DNA of 64,000 bases, from positions 1-64,000 of the forward strand of contig JAJDTM010000022.1 in the NCBI GenBank assembly GCA_022827185.1, written 5' to 3'. The translations under genes and the position numbers were made by a program. Positions 10,065-21,400 of this stretch are shown here, one piece after another. This DNA comes from Candidatus Poribacteria bacterium (GTDB lineage: Bacteria > Poribacteria > WGA-4E > WGA-3G). Positions within the stretch are counted from its first letter, which is position 1. Each line of letters begins with the position of its first letter. The notes under the pieces were generated by a model that was not told the DNA's origin, made no database searches, and saw only the letters and a program-made list of their open reading frames with translations.

Positions 10065-10853
10065 GTGCGTTTAATAATGTATTCACTCGCCGTTGCTCTA
10101 CTCATCGTAGGCAGCGCGCTCACCACACATGCCGTAGTCCAAGACGAAGGCTTAATCCTTTACTTCAGTTTTGATGAAGCAGATGGAAATATGGTTAAAG
10201 ATGGAACAGGCGGCGGAAATGATGGCGTCATTGATGGTGCAGAGATTGTTAGCGATGAAGTCGTCCACGGTAAAGGGTCGGCATTGTTCGACGATGGCAA
10301 CGATAGTGTAACGGTTGAATCCTTTGCCGCGTTAGAGAATTATACCGATAATTCCTATCTTTTCTGGCTCAATTTTGGTGCATTGAATTCCGGTGCTTGG
10401 AACCAAATTATAGCGAAAAAAGCACCAGGGTCTGACCGTTCGCCGGGTATCTGGACCTGCAACCGCGTTAGTTTACACATCCACTATCGGTTCAATCCCG
10501 GGAATGCCGGAAGCCTTTGTGTCGGTCCTGAGGGAGAAGGGGACGAGTTCGCTGCTGGTGACTGGCACCATATTGCCGGTATCAAAGAAGGTACGGGCTT
10601 CAAATTTTACATTGATGGCGAAGTCGTTGATGAACAGACCGTTCCAGCAAACCACGCGCAAGGCGAAGAGAAACTCTATATCGGTAAAACAGGCTATGCT
10701 TCCGCGCTCTTCTATATTGATGAACTCTTTGTCTACGATAGAGCATTGAGCGGCGACGAGGTTATAGATGTAATGGAGGGCTTACTCACCCCTGTTGAAC
10801 CCCAAGATAAACTCACTACGACGTGGGGACACCTGAAAACAGGTCGCGATTAA
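10065..10853 (+). CDS. Secreted LamG/concanavalin A-like domain protein (copy 1)
   Basis: Signal peptide MRLIMYSLAVALLIVGSALTTHAVV; LILYFSFDEADG, ADWHHIAGIKEG, FYIDELFVYDRALS-type LamG motifs. Confidence 0.85.
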   Translation: MRLIMYSLAVALLIVGSALTTHAVVQDEGLILYFSFDEADGNMVKDGTGGGNDGVIDGAEIVSDEVVHGKGSALFDDGNDSVTVESFAALENYTDNSYLFWLNFGALNSGAWNQIIAKKAPGSDRSPGIWTCNRVSLHIHYRFNPGNAGSLCVGPEGEGDEFAAGDWHHIAGIKEGTGFKFYIDGEVVDEQTVPANHAQGEEKLYIGKTGYASALFYIDELFVYDRALSGDEVIDVMEGLLTPVEPQDKLTTTWGHLKTGRD

Positions 10854-10872
10854 TTTCACACGCTGAAACGTT

Positions 10873-10894
10873 GGGACGGCTTTCATGCCGTCCC
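10873..10894 (+). terminator. Hairpin downstream of LamG gene 1
   Basis: GGGACGGC TTTCAT GCCGTCCC followed by a pyrimidine-rich tail. Confidence 0.65.
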
Positions 10895-11152
10895 ACATCC
10901 CTTTTCTCACCCGGAACATATTTACTCTCTAAAACGCCCACTTTCCTCATTTCCCCGAAATGAAAATCGACACTTCCACGGCTTTAGCATAAACAAATGC
11001 AGATTTTTCTTGACATATTTAAGCGTTTCTTCTACAATATCTGTGTGGGTTAAAACGCGTGCCCTATTATTCAAGGGTTGGAAACCGGCCCTAACGTTGG
11101 GTCTCGCATAGCACATTAATTGGCTTTACTTTTGATATGAGGAGATTTACTT

Positions 11153-11944
11153 ATGCGTTTAGTTATGTATCTACTCACTGTTGCTCTACTCATAATGGGC
11201 AGCACGATCACCACACACGGTGCCGTTAAAGACGACGGTTTGATCCTTTACTTCAGCTTTGATGCAGCAAAAGGCGGAAAGATAATAGATGAAACCGGCG
11301 GTGGAAATGATGGCGACATAGTTGATGGTGCGAAAATTGCCACCGATGAAGTCGTCCACGGCAAAGGCTCAATATTGTTCGACGCTGCTGGCGACAGTGT
11401 GCAGGTCGATTCCTTCAAAGAATTAGAAGATTATCAGGATAACTCCTATCTCTTCTGGGTCAACTTTACTAAGGCGAACTCCGGGGGTTGGGATCAGATC
11501 ATCGCGAAAAAGGCACCCGGTTCTGACCGTTCACCCGGTATCTGGACCTGTAACCGTGTGCCGCTGCACATTCACTATCGGTTTAACCCCGGTAACCAAG
11601 GCACACTCTGCGCAGGTCCCGACGGCGAAAATGACACATTTGAAATCGGCGAATGGTACCATATCGCAGGTGTTAAAGAAGGCGCCAAGTTGGCGTTTTA
11701 TGTCAATGGCAAAAACGTCGCGGAACCAGGTGTGCCGAAAGATCACGCACAAGGCGCAGAAAAACTCTATATCGGTAAAACGGGTTATAGCGCCGCGAAG
11801 TTCTACCTCGACGACCTCTATGTCTACGATAGAGCTGTGGATGCCGACGAGGTGGAAGATATTATGGACGGTAAACTCCTCCCCGTCGAACCGGCGGACA
11901 AACTCGCCACGACGTGGGGACAAGTGAAGAAACGTCGTGATTAA
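11153..11944 (+). CDS. Secreted LamG domain protein (copy 2, tandem paralog)
   Basis: MRLVMYLLTVALLIMGSTITTHGAVKDDGLILYFSFDAAKG; near-identical KKAPGSDRSPGIWTCNRV.LHIHYRFNPGN block. Confidence 0.85.
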   Translation: MRLVMYLLTVALLIMGSTITTHGAVKDDGLILYFSFDAAKGGKIIDETGGGNDGDIVDGAKIATDEVVHGKGSILFDAAGDSVQVDSFKELEDYQDNSYLFWVNFTKANSGGWDQIIAKKAPGSDRSPGIWTCNRVPLHIHYRFNPGNQGTLCAGPDGENDTFEIGEWYHIAGVKEGAKLAFYVNGKNVAEPGVPKDHAQGAEKLYIGKTGYSAAKFYLDDLYVYDRAVDADEVEDIMDGKLLPVEPADKLATTWGQVKKRRD

Positions 11945-11963
11945 TTTCACGCTCCGAAACGTT

Positions 11964-11985
11964 GGGACGGTTCTCATGCCGTCCC
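11964..11985 (+). terminator. Hairpin downstream of LamG gene 2
   Basis: GGGACGG ttctcatg CCGTCCC, paralogous to 10873..10894. Confidence 0.6.
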
Positions 11986-12007
11986 ATATTCATCTTCTCA
12001 TCTCGGC

Positions 12008-13354
12008 ATGCCTACTCGTCAATGCTATCTATTCCCCATACTGAAAAGTATTATTCTCTCTTTTACCCTGATTGTCCTACCCCCATCGGTGGGGTGGTGC
12101 GATGCTGAACAGGAAATTAACATCCGGTTTGAACGCGGTGTCCGCTATCTTGACGCGGAGCAGTACAATCAGGCACTCGCCGAATTTCAAGCTATTCAAA
12201 AAGAATATGCCACCTCAGATGACATTGGGAGTCTCGCCCAATACTACATCGGTATTGTGTATCAAGAACTCAATAGTCTGAGCGAGGCTGCAGCCGCATA
12301 CCAGAAAGCATTGGCACTTAAAGCACCACAGGAGGTACACGGGAACGCACACCTGCACTTAGGCATCGTCTATAAAGCACAAGGTAAATTAGCACTTGCT
12401 GAAGATCATCTCAAACAAGCACTCATCCTGTTGACGCAATCTGCGGAAGCACACATCCATCTTGGCGATGTATGTGTGCTCCAACGTAGATTCAACGCCG
12501 CTGAAAAGGCTTACCGTGAGGGCATCCGTCTGAACCCAAACCACACTGAATCCTATTACGGACTCGGACGGATAGCAGAGATGCAAAATCACCTAAAACA
12601 GGCTATGGAATATTACGATGCCGCGCTCGCGCGAAACCGATATTCATCGCAGACGCATTATAGGCGCGCACTCACGTATCAGAAACTTGGAGACAAAGAG
12701 AAATCCAAAACTGCTATGGCACAGTTTCAACGTTTAAAGACTTATGAGGATCAGATGCACCGATTTCGAGAGGCAATTTATACAAATCCGAATCTGCCGG
12801 TGCTATACATTAAACTCGGCGAACTCCATGAGGCTCATGACAACTTAGCAGAAGCGGCACAAATTTATGAAGTCGCCACGCAGGTGTACCCGTCCTATCT
12901 GCCAGCGTATCTTCACCTCGGCGAGATATTTATTCGGCAACGTACGCTTGAAAAAGCGGTGCGCGTGTATGAAAAAGCCACAGAAATCGCACCGGATAAC
13001 GCACAAGTCCAGATAAAGTTAGGCGTTATCTATATCAACCAACGCCAGTTTGAACCAGCAATCGCGGCTTTCAAGCACGCCACTGCTGTTGATAACACTG
13101 CAGCAGAAGCCTACAACAATCTCGCGCGGCTCTATGCAGGACTCGGTAAAGAGATGCAACAAGCAATAGATTTAGCACAACAGGCGGTCACTTTGGCACC
13201 GACGGCGAAACATTATGACACACTTGCATACACCTACTTCCGCAATGCCCAATATACACAGGCTTTGGACGCTATCAATCAAGCCATCGCATTAGCACCG
13301 AATGTAGATGCATACAATAAACTACGCTCACAGATTCAAAAGGAGAAAAAATGA
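12008..13354 (+). CDS. Tetratricopeptide repeat protein
   Basis: Multiple TPR units (EAHIHLGDVCVLQRRFNAAEKAYREGIRLNPNH etc.); N-terminal hydrophobic segment. Confidence 0.88.
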   Translation: MPTRQCYLFPILKSIILSFTLIVLPPSVGWCDAEQEINIRFERGVRYLDAEQYNQALAEFQAIQKEYATSDDIGSLAQYYIGIVYQELNSLSEAAAAYQKALALKAPQEVHGNAHLHLGIVYKAQGKLALAEDHLKQALILLTQSAEAHIHLGDVCVLQRRFNAAEKAYREGIRLNPNHTESYYGLGRIAEMQNHLKQAMEYYDAALARNRYSSQTHYRRALTYQKLGDKEKSKTAMAQFQRLKTYEDQMHRFREAIYTNPNLPVLYIKLGELHEAHDNLAEAAQIYEVATQVYPSYLPAYLHLGEIFIRQRTLEKAVRVYEKATEIAPDNAQVQIKLGVIYINQRQFEPAIAAFKHATAVDNTAAEAYNNLARLYAGLGKEMQQAIDLAQQAVTLAPTAKHYDTLAYTYFRNAQYTQALDAINQAIALAPNVDAYNKLRSQIQKEKK

Positions 13355-14139
13355 AAAAAGGGATATGTATCGGATCATTACCGGGCGGTTCAACCGAAGC
13401 GCGGTTTAAACTCGCGAAAGAAGCCGGGTTTGACGGCGTTGAAATCAACACGCTTGGAAATGACGACGACCGACTTCAGACAAAAGAGATCGCCACACAA
13501 CACGGATTAGAAGTCTTCAGCGTGATGAATAGCAAACACTGGGCATGTCCGCTCTCCGATGCTGATGCCGATGTTCGTGCAGAATCGCGCGACGGAATGC
13601 TCGATTCAATAGCAACCGCGACGGCTGTCGGCGCAGACACTGTGTTGCTTGTTCCTGCCGTTGTCAACGATAAGACCAGTTACGAGGACGCATATCAACG
13701 TTCACAAGCGGAAATTCATAAACTGATTCCTAAGGCAAAAGAGAACGGGATCACAATTGCACTCGAGAACGTTTGGAACAAGTTTCTACTCAGTCCGATA
13801 GAATTCTGTCGCTACCTTGACGAGTTTGACAGTGAGACGATAACCGCCTATTTTGATGTAGGTAATATCGTGCTGTACGGCTATCCACAACACTGGATTC
13901 GTTCTCTGGGGAACCGTATTTCTAAAGTGCATGTCAAAGGATTCAATGCAACCGACAGTCGGTGGACCTATCTGATTGAGGACTGCACGATTGATTGGAA
14001 CGCTGTCATGTCAGCATTTGAAGAGATTGGGTACAACGACTACATGACAGCAGAACTTCCGGTTGATGAGGACAACCCAGAAGGTAGAGTACATAGCATC
14101 AGCAGTGATATGGACAAAATTATCGCTGGAAATGTATAA
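13351..14139 (+). CDS. Sugar phosphate isomerase/epimerase (xylose isomerase-like TIM barrel)
   Basis: AKEAGFDGVEINTLG, GITIALENVWNKFLLSP, ITAYFDVGNIVLYGYPQHWI; ATGA overlap with upstream TPR gene. Confidence 0.85.
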   Translation: MKKGICIGSLPGGSTEARFKLAKEAGFDGVEINTLGNDDDRLQTKEIATQHGLEVFSVMNSKHWACPLSDADADVRAESRDGMLDSIATATAVGADTVLLVPAVVNDKTSYEDAYQRSQAEIHKLIPKAKENGITIALENVWNKFLLSPIEFCRYLDEFDSETITAYFDVGNIVLYGYPQHWIRSLGNRISKVHVKGFNATDSRWTYLIEDCTIDWNAVMSAFEEIGYNDYMTAELPVDEDNPEGRVHSISSDMDKIIAGNV

Positions 14140-14249
14140 TATTAGATTAAGTTAGCAAGAATCCTTTGAGCAATGTATACGGTTGAGGCGAAGCAGTCTC
14201 GCCCTATAAATCGAATTAGGATGTTTGGAACGCGGAACCTACGAAACAA

Positions 14250-15041
14250 ATGGAAGTTATTATTCAACCGACTTATGAGCAGCTCGCGGCGGTTGCGGCT
14301 GAAATCGTCCGAGACGCGCTCTTAAAAAAACCGAACCTTGTTTTAGGACTTGCCACCGGTAGCACACCGATCGGTGTCTATGAAGCCTTAGTCCGGATGC
14401 ATAAAACAGAGGGACTCGATTTCTCAGGTGTAACCACCTTCAACTTAGATGAGTACGTCGGGATTCCACCGAACCATCCGTATAGCTACCACACCTTTAT
14501 GGAGACGCATCTTTTTAATGCCGTTAACATTCCCACAGAGAATCGCCATATCCCCCAGAGTACAACGGTCAAACATGAGGAATTCTGTGAGCAGTACGAA
14601 GCGGCAATTGTGGATGCTGGCGGCATTGACATTCAAGTACTCGGCATCGGAAAAGACGGGCATATCGGTTTTAACGAACCGAGTTCTTCCCTCGGTTCGC
14701 GGACGCGTATTAAAACACTGACACAAAGTACCCTTGAGGCAAACGCACCGCATTTCGGTAGTACCGTCGACGCTGTCCCAAAAATGGCGATTACGATGGG
14801 AGTCGGCACAATCATGGAGGCAAAACAGTGTCTACTGTTGGCAAGCGGAGAATCAAAAGCGGAAGCGATCGCAAACGCCGTAGAAGGACCGATCACGGCA
14901 GAAGTCCCAGCATCGGTACTGCAGATGCATCCACAAACGGTTGCCATCATTGACGAGACGGCTGCTTCACAACTGAAACGTGTAGACTACTACAAACAGG
15001 TCTACGCGAATAAACAAGAATTGCTATCTCAGGACCATTAG
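14250..15041 (+). CDS. nagB: Glucosamine-6-phosphate deaminase
   Basis: LGLATGSTPIGVYEALVRMHK, FNLDEYVGIPPNHPYSYHTFM, GIGKDGHIGFNEPSSSLGSRTR. Confidence 0.95.
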   Translation: MEVIIQPTYEQLAAVAAEIVRDALLKKPNLVLGLATGSTPIGVYEALVRMHKTEGLDFSGVTTFNLDEYVGIPPNHPYSYHTFMETHLFNAVNIPTENRHIPQSTTVKHEEFCEQYEAAIVDAGGIDIQVLGIGKDGHIGFNEPSSSLGSRTRIKTLTQSTLEANAPHFGSTVDAVPKMAITMGVGTIMEAKQCLLLASGESKAEAIANAVEGPITAEVPASVLQMHPQTVAIIDETAASQLKRVDYYKQVYANKQELLSQDH

Positions 15042-15062
15042 GATCACGATGTCAGCATAACA

Positions 15063-16574
15063 CTATAGCTCTTCTTCATCAAACAACCCGTATTCTTTTA
15101 CTTTCCTTTGGATTGTCCGACGACTCACCTTAAGTATTTCTGCGGCTTTTGCTTTGTTATTATCCACAGACGCAAGGGTTGCCCGGAGTGCCTCTCGGTT
15201 AATTTCATCAAGTGACATACCGACTTCTACATTTAAGTGCTGTTTATCCTCAATTGTATCGACCGGTTTCCAGATATCGGGAACAGAAAGTAGATTTGAA
15301 AATGCGATGCCAGCTGCCTTGAGGATGCGTTCAGGTAAGTCAATTTGTTGGATTGTCGATTGAGTGGACGTTACAACAATACCTTCAATACAGTTTTTCA
15401 ATTCGCGCACATTCCCTGGCCACTCATATTTCATCAGCGTTCTAATTGCCTCTGGTTCGAGGGTTATCAGAGGCTTTCCATTCTGCTGGCAAAACTCTTC
15501 AAGAAAATCCTTCACAAGTAGCGGAACATCTTCAATACGTTCTTGGAGCGTAGGGAGATGGATAGGCACAACGTTGAGCCGATCGTAGAGATCCGGTAGG
15601 AATTCTCGTCTCTTGGATGCGGCTTCCAAATCGTGATTCGTAGCACATACGACGCGGACATCAACCCGAATCGTTTTGTCGCCGCCAACCCGTTCAAATT
15701 CGCGTTCTTCAAGAACCCGTAAAAGACGCGCTTGATTGGATAGACTGAGTTGTGAAACTTCGTCAAGAAAGAGCGTACCGCCATGTGAGAGTTCAAATCT
15801 CCCTTTGCGCTGATAGTATGCCCCACTAAACGCCCCACGTTCATGCCCGAAAAGTTCGGATTCTGCAAGGTTTTCGTTGAGTGTCGCACAATTAAAGGCG
15901 ATGAGAGGCCCCCGGCGCAAACTTCGGTGGTGAATCGCACGAGCGACCAGTTCTTTACCCGTACCGCGCGCACCGTGAATCATTACAGTCGCTTTTGTTG
16001 GCGCGATCTGGGTAATCATGTCGCGAATCCTGATGATTTGCGGCGAATTACCTGTGAGCCGGCGCAAGCCTTCCTTCTCATCTATTTGTGATTGGAGTTG
16101 TCGATTCTCAAAGGTGAGGCGTTGATTTTCAAGGGTTCTATGTAGCAGTGCCTCCAGATGCACAGGGTTAACTGGCTTCGGGAGAAAACAGGTGTCTTTG
16201 TAAGCGAGCATCGCTTTGATACCGATATCGGTCTCTAAAATGTTCGGTTCTGTAATAAAAATCACGCCGACATCCGGGTGATGCTGTATTGCCGCATCTA
16301 ACAGTGCTAATCCGTCAATTCGCGCCGCTTTCAATTGGGCAATAAGGATATCTATTTTCAAGTGCTCAATCTGATGAAACGCCTGATACATATTGCCTGT
16401 GACAAGAAGACGAAGCCCTTTACCCGCAAGTGTTTCGCAGACAAGCTCGCGTTCACTCCTATCGGCATCAACAATCAGTACTGTTTTTTGCGCGTTTGTT
16501 GTGTTCATAATTGACGGAGTTACAAACCCTACCAGTGAAAGCAGGTCTGTGGATTGCTGTTCGTTGAATATCAA
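15063..16574 (-). CDS. Sigma-54 dependent response regulator (NtrC family: REC-AAA-HTH_Fis)
   Basis: HGARGTGKELVARAIHHRSLR, GAFSGA, GTLFLDEVSQLSLSNQARLLRVLEEREFERVGG, AAEILKVSRRTIQRKVKEYGL. Confidence 0.93.
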   Translation of the reverse strand: MIFNEQQSTDLLSLVGFVTPSIMNTTNAQKTVLIVDADRSERELVCETLAGKGLRLLVTGNMYQAFHQIEHLKIDILIAQLKAARIDGLALLDAAIQHHPDVGVIFITEPNILETDIGIKAMLAYKDTCFLPKPVNPVHLEALLHRTLENQRLTFENRQLQSQIDEKEGLRRLTGNSPQIIRIRDMITQIAPTKATVMIHGARGTGKELVARAIHHRSLRRGPLIAFNCATLNENLAESELFGHERGAFSGAYYQRKGRFELSHGGTLFLDEVSQLSLSNQARLLRVLEEREFERVGGDKTIRVDVRVVCATNHDLEAASKRREFLPDLYDRLNVVPIHLPTLQERIEDVPLLVKDFLEEFCQQNGKPLITLEPEAIRTLMKYEWPGNVRELKNCIEGIVVTSTQSTIQQIDLPERILKAAGIAFSNLLSVPDIWKPVDTIEDKQHLNVEVGMSLDEINREALRATLASVDNNKAKAAEILKVSRRTIQRKVKEYGLFDEEEL

Positions 16575-16697
16575 TAGCGTCTCAGATTTTGCTATGACCT
16601 GAAAAAAAGTATTGTTTAAAATTGAAAATTTAGGTAAACTATAAAATCATTATCCGCAACATAATAAATTTTTGTTGACATTTTTCGGAGGAATTGA

Positions 16698-17336
16698 ATG
16701 GAAAAACAACTCAGCTCGCTGTATAGACTCGGCGGGCTCACTGGCATCTTGAGCGGTCTTCTCATGGTAGCGTCAAGTATTTGGTTTATCTTCGGTTTAT
16801 CTTCTATTAGCTCAGACCCGTCAGCGGAACAGTTTGGAAGCATCGGAATTTTTCATGGAATCGGGGTCGTCACAATCATTTTGCTCGTGCCGACCTTATT
16901 AGCCAGTTATGGTTTACTCTCTTCAGAAGCAGCGGCACGTAGTGCCTTAGGCGCAAGTATGGCGGTCCTGTGGCTTGTCATAGAATTGGTAGCCCACTGC
17001 TCACAAACTGCGCCAATAAACGCACTATCGGAATTAGTAGGCAAGTCCACTACCGCTACTATCGCCGCACCCTTTCACGCGCTCTGGGTAGAGTGGGGCG
17101 AAGCCCTCTTTATGACAGGTGCCTTCCTCTGTGCATTGTTAGCACTCTGTTATGGCTCAGCGATCCATGCCTGGGGAAATCCAATTGCGGGATACCTATT
17201 CTTTCTTGCGATAATAGCCTTTCCAGCAGGTATTTTCCTAAACCTTGGTGTTCAATTGCACGTGCTAATCCGGGGCATCGCGTTTTTGTTCCTGGGCGGT
17301 GTGCTTATACAAGCACCAGACGAGGAAGATATATAA
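16698..17336 (+). CDS. Multi-pass membrane protein (DUF4386-like)
   Basis: Five or six hydrophobic segments; strong SD ggaggaattgaATG. Confidence 0.6.
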   Translation: MEKQLSSLYRLGGLTGILSGLLMVASSIWFIFGLSSISSDPSAEQFGSIGIFHGIGVVTIILLVPTLLASYGLLSSEAAARSALGASMAVLWLVIELVAHCSQTAPINALSELVGKSTTATIAAPFHALWVEWGEALFMTGAFLCALLALCYGSAIHAWGNPIAGYLFFLAIIAFPAGIFLNLGVQLHVLIRGIAFLFLGGVLIQAPDEEDI

Positions 17337-17469
17337 TGAATGCCGAAAGGTAAAGTAAAGATACTTTGCAGCACCGAATCTGCTCATGGCGGCTGACGTG
17401 CTATAATAGATCAATTTAGTGCTTTTGCAGCCTCAATCTTCCATCCGAAGGTTCTAACAGAAATTGATA

Positions 17470-18264
17470 TTATGCGTCGTCCTCATTTAGCAATCTTTCC
17501 AATTCCGCCAAGATATCTTCTTCGTCGCCTTCCGCCTCTTCTGTCTCTTCTGCCTCTTCTGTCTCGGTAGTCTCGGTATCAAGTGTTTCCAGATCGGACC
17601 GAAATTCTATAAGATTGCTAAGATAGCGTTCACGCGTTATATTTTCGGCTTCGCCGTGTTCCTCGCGTAGACATTCACCACAGAATTCTCCAATCTGTTG
17701 AATGCCGGTATCAATATGCCGTAGTGCTGCCTCGGCATCATTGTCCTGCAGACGCAATTCCGCGTTGGCGATGCTGTGCATCATAAGCATATAGCCTTTG
17801 TACTGATAACTCTGCCAAGCGATTTCGGATGGCGCGCATTCGCGTGCCAAATTCGTTACAGCGATATTGGTAGCCGTATCGCGTTGGACATCTTGCCACC
17901 GTTTAATGCCAGCAAAAAGGAGATAGCGGGTATACCGATGGAAAGACTCCTCGAAGAGAATCTCCCATTCTTCTGACTCCAATTGGAACCCGTCACGCGT
18001 GCCGTGTTGTTCTTCATATTCCTGCAATTTTTCAAAGAAATAATCATAATAGGAATCCACACCGTGTGGACGCATACCATCAGGACGACCAGTTGCATAG
18101 ATGCGCGAAATAGTGAAGGCGTTGGGTTGCACGACAATAACCTCCCGACCATCTTCAATCTGCAGGACACTCACCGGGCGATCTGCGTCAAGATTAACCA
18201 TCTCAAGGATCCGATCAAAGGTTTGAACCCACCGGGTGTTTCTCTGTATAGAATCATTCGCCAT
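17470..18264 (-). CDS. Hypothetical protein with acidic C-terminal tail
   Basis: Long ORF; tail TETTETEEAEETEEAEGDEEDILAELERLLNEDDA. Confidence 0.6.
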   Translation of the reverse strand: MANDSIQRNTRWVQTFDRILEMVNLDADRPVSVLQIEDGREVIVVQPNAFTISRIYATGRPDGMRPHGVDSYYDYFFEKLQEYEEQHGTRDGFQLESEEWEILFEESFHRYTRYLLFAGIKRWQDVQRDTATNIAVTNLARECAPSEIAWQSYQYKGYMLMMHSIANAELRLQDNDAEAALRHIDTGIQQIGEFCGECLREEHGEAENITRERYLSNLIEFRSDLETLDTETTETEEAEETEEAEGDEEDILAELERLLNEDDA

Positions 18265-18283
18265 TTTTTTATCCTTTTTTATT

Positions 18284-18434
18284 AGTTGTCAGTTATAAGT
18301 TATAAGTCTGGTTTCTGATGCGTTATCATCTCTTTGTAAGGGTGGTTACCGAATTGAAGCACCAACGGTTACCAAAAAATATTTGACAACCGGAAACCTC
18401 TTAACTAAAAACTTATAACTAAAAACTAAAAACT
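18284..18434. repeat. Element family C: palindromic intergenic repeat abutting the carB stop codon
   Basis: AGTTGTCAGTTATAAGTTATAAGTCTGGTTTC ... GGAAACCTCTTAACTAAAAACTTATAACTAAAAACT (imperfect inverted repeat). Confidence 0.65.
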
Positions 18435-18435
18435 A

Positions 18436-21400
18436 TCAAAGCATCCGAAAATAATCTTGGAGCGGTGTAACAGTAATATCTCCACGCTGTAGGGCGTCAA
18501 TAGCATTAACGGCTGCCGCTGCGCCGGGTATCGTGGAAAAAATCGGGATATCGTGTGCGATCGCCATTTCACGAATCAAGAGTTCATTCGGGCGGTGCAA
18601 GTCGCCAGTAGGCGTATTAATAATCAAGTCAACAGCGTGATTCTTGATATAATCGTGAATTGTCGGCCTTCCCTTTCCGATGCTAAAAACGAGTTCCGAC
18701 TCCATTCCATTGCGGAGCAGTACCTTCGCCGTTCCATGTGTAGCGATGAGCTCAAAACCCATATCCGTCAGTTTCTTAGCGATGAAGATAATCGCGCGTT
18801 TGTCTTTATTTTTAACACTGATGAAAACCTTACCACCGAGTGGTAAACTGTAACCACATGCTTTCTGTGCCTTCGCGAAGGCACGAGAGACATCAGTATC
18901 AATTCCCATGACCTCGCCCGTTGATTTCATTTCGGGACCCAAGCGCGTGTTTGAACCGGGAAAACGGTTAAACGGAAAAACGGGTGCCTTGACACTGAAA
19001 TAAGCAGGTTCAATCTCGCGCGTAAATCCGAGTTCATCAAGCGTCTTACCTGCCATCACGCGGGCAGCGAGTTTCGCCAAGGGGACACCGATCGCTTTGC
19101 TAACGAACGGAATCGTTCGAGATGCGCGTGGATTCACCTCAAGCACATAAATTTCATCGTTCTTTATCGCATATTGGACGTTCATCAGCCCGCGGACATG
19201 GAGTGCTTTCGCTAAGTCATAAGTGAAGATTTTGAGCTGCTCAATCTGTTCATCTACGAGTGTATAAGGTGGCAACACACAGTCGCTGTCCCCAGAATGG
19301 ATACCGGCTTCTTCAATGTGTTCCATGATACCACCGATAACGGTCAGATCTCCATCAGAGATCGCATCAACGTCTACTTCAATTGCCTCTTCAAGATATT
19401 TATCAATGAGTACAGGATGTTCCGGTGATGCTTCGACTGCGGTGTTCATATATTCGTGTAGGAGTTCTTCGTCGTAAACGATCTGCATGGCACGTCCGCC
19501 CAACACATACGAGGGGCGGACAATAACAGGATAACCGAGTGCGGCAGCAATCGGGGTAGCTTCCTCGCTCGAGGTCGCTGTTCCGTTCGGTGATTGCATT
19601 AACCCGATGTCATCCAATACTGCCTTAAAGAGTTGCCGATCTTCGGAGCGTGCTATATCTTCAGGACTTGTGCCGATTATCGGTACGCCCGCGGCTTTAA
19701 GCGCAACAGCGAGATTCAGGGGCGTCTGTCCACCAAACTGAACGATGACACCGGTAGGCTTCTCTTTGTGATAAATATTTAGAACATCTTCACGCGTCAA
19801 CGGTTCAAAATAGAGTCGATCAGAGGTGTCGTAATCGGTGCTAACAGTTTCAGGATTACTGTTCACCATGATGGTCTCATAACCATCGTCTTTGAGTGCA
19901 AGCGCGGCATGGACACAACAGTAATCAAATTCGATGCCTTGCCCGATCCGGTTGGGACCCCCACCAAGAATCATGATCTTCGGCTTATCAGAGGGACGCA
20001 CCTCATCTTCACTTGAACAGGTAGAATAGTAGTACGGTGTTTCTGCCTCAAACTCTGCGGCACAGGTATCGACGGTTTTGAACGTTGCCTCAATGCCGAG
20101 TTCTTGCCGACACTCACGGATAGCCTCTTCGGATACGTCGTAGATGTCCGCTAACTGTCGGTCAGAAAACCCAAATTGTTTTGCCTGATACAAGAGTCTT
20201 TTTGTGAAAACGCCATCTGTTCCACCGTTTTGTGGCGCGTGATTTGATACAATATCTTGTAGATGTTGTTTTATATGTTGTCGCGCATCCGATTCGGATA
20301 AAGCATTTTCAAAGTCAACTATTTCTTTCAAATTATAAAGAAAAAACGGGTCGATATGCGTGTAAGCATGAATTTCCTCAATGCTCATTCCACGCGCGAG
20401 TGCAGCTTTAATATAAAAAATCCGTTTGACATTAGGAATGCTGAGTTTACTCGGGAGTTCAGATAAAGGGAGTTCCTCAAGTGGGTGATTATCTAACCCA
20501 AACCATCCCGTCTCCAAGGACCTCAACCCCTTCTGTAACGCCTCTTTAAAGGTTCTACCGATAGCCATAGCCTCACCGACAGATTTCATCTGTGTTGTGA
20601 GTGTTTCATCGGTACCTTGGAACTTCTCAAACGCCCAGCGCGGGATTTTGACGACAACGTAATCAATTGTCGGTTCAAAGCAGGCAGGGGTCTCAGCGGT
20701 GATGTCGTTCGGAATTTCATCCAAGTTATAACCGACAGCGAGTTTCGCAGCGATTTTCGCGATTGGGAATCCCGTGGCTTTTGACGCAAGCGCAGAACTA
20801 CGAGAGACACGCGGGTTCATCTCAATAACGACCTGTTTACCTGTCTTCGGATCAACAGCAAATTGGATATTGGAACCACCCGTATCAACACCAATCTCGC
20901 GGATAATCTGAATCGCGGAATCCCGCATCAGTTGATATTCCTTGTCTGTCAATGTTTGGATAGGTGCGACGGTAATGCTATCACCCGTATGGACACCCAT
21001 GGCATCAACGTTTTCAATGGAACAGATGATGACGACATTGTCCGCACCATCGCGCATCACTTCTAACTCAAATTCCTTCCATCCGATGACGGATTCCTCA
21101 ATGAGCAATTCACTGATTGGGCTTAGAGCGAGACCTGTAGCGACCATCTTCTCGTATTCTTCGATGTTGTAAGCGATACCGCCACCTGTGCCACCGAGTG
21201 TAAATGCCGGACGGATAATCGCTGGAAAACCGATCTGATCGACAAGTGCAAGTGCCTCTTGCACAGTGTGTGCAATGCCACTCTGTGGGACCGCCAACCC
21301 GATTTTCGTCATTGCCGCTTTGAAGAGAGCGCGGTCCTCCGCTTTTTGGATGGCGGGCAATTTCGCACCGATCAGTTCAACCCCATATTTATCCAACGCA

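Noticed and set aside
11531-11977. 148-aa minus-strand ORF antisense to LamG gene 2
   Set aside because: Shadow ORF across a well-supported secreted LamG CDS.
14185-14215. GGTTGAGGCGAAGCAGTCTCGCCC hairpin between the epimerase gene and nagB
   Set aside because: Probably a small repeat or weak terminator; only one copy read here, so nothing further can be supported.
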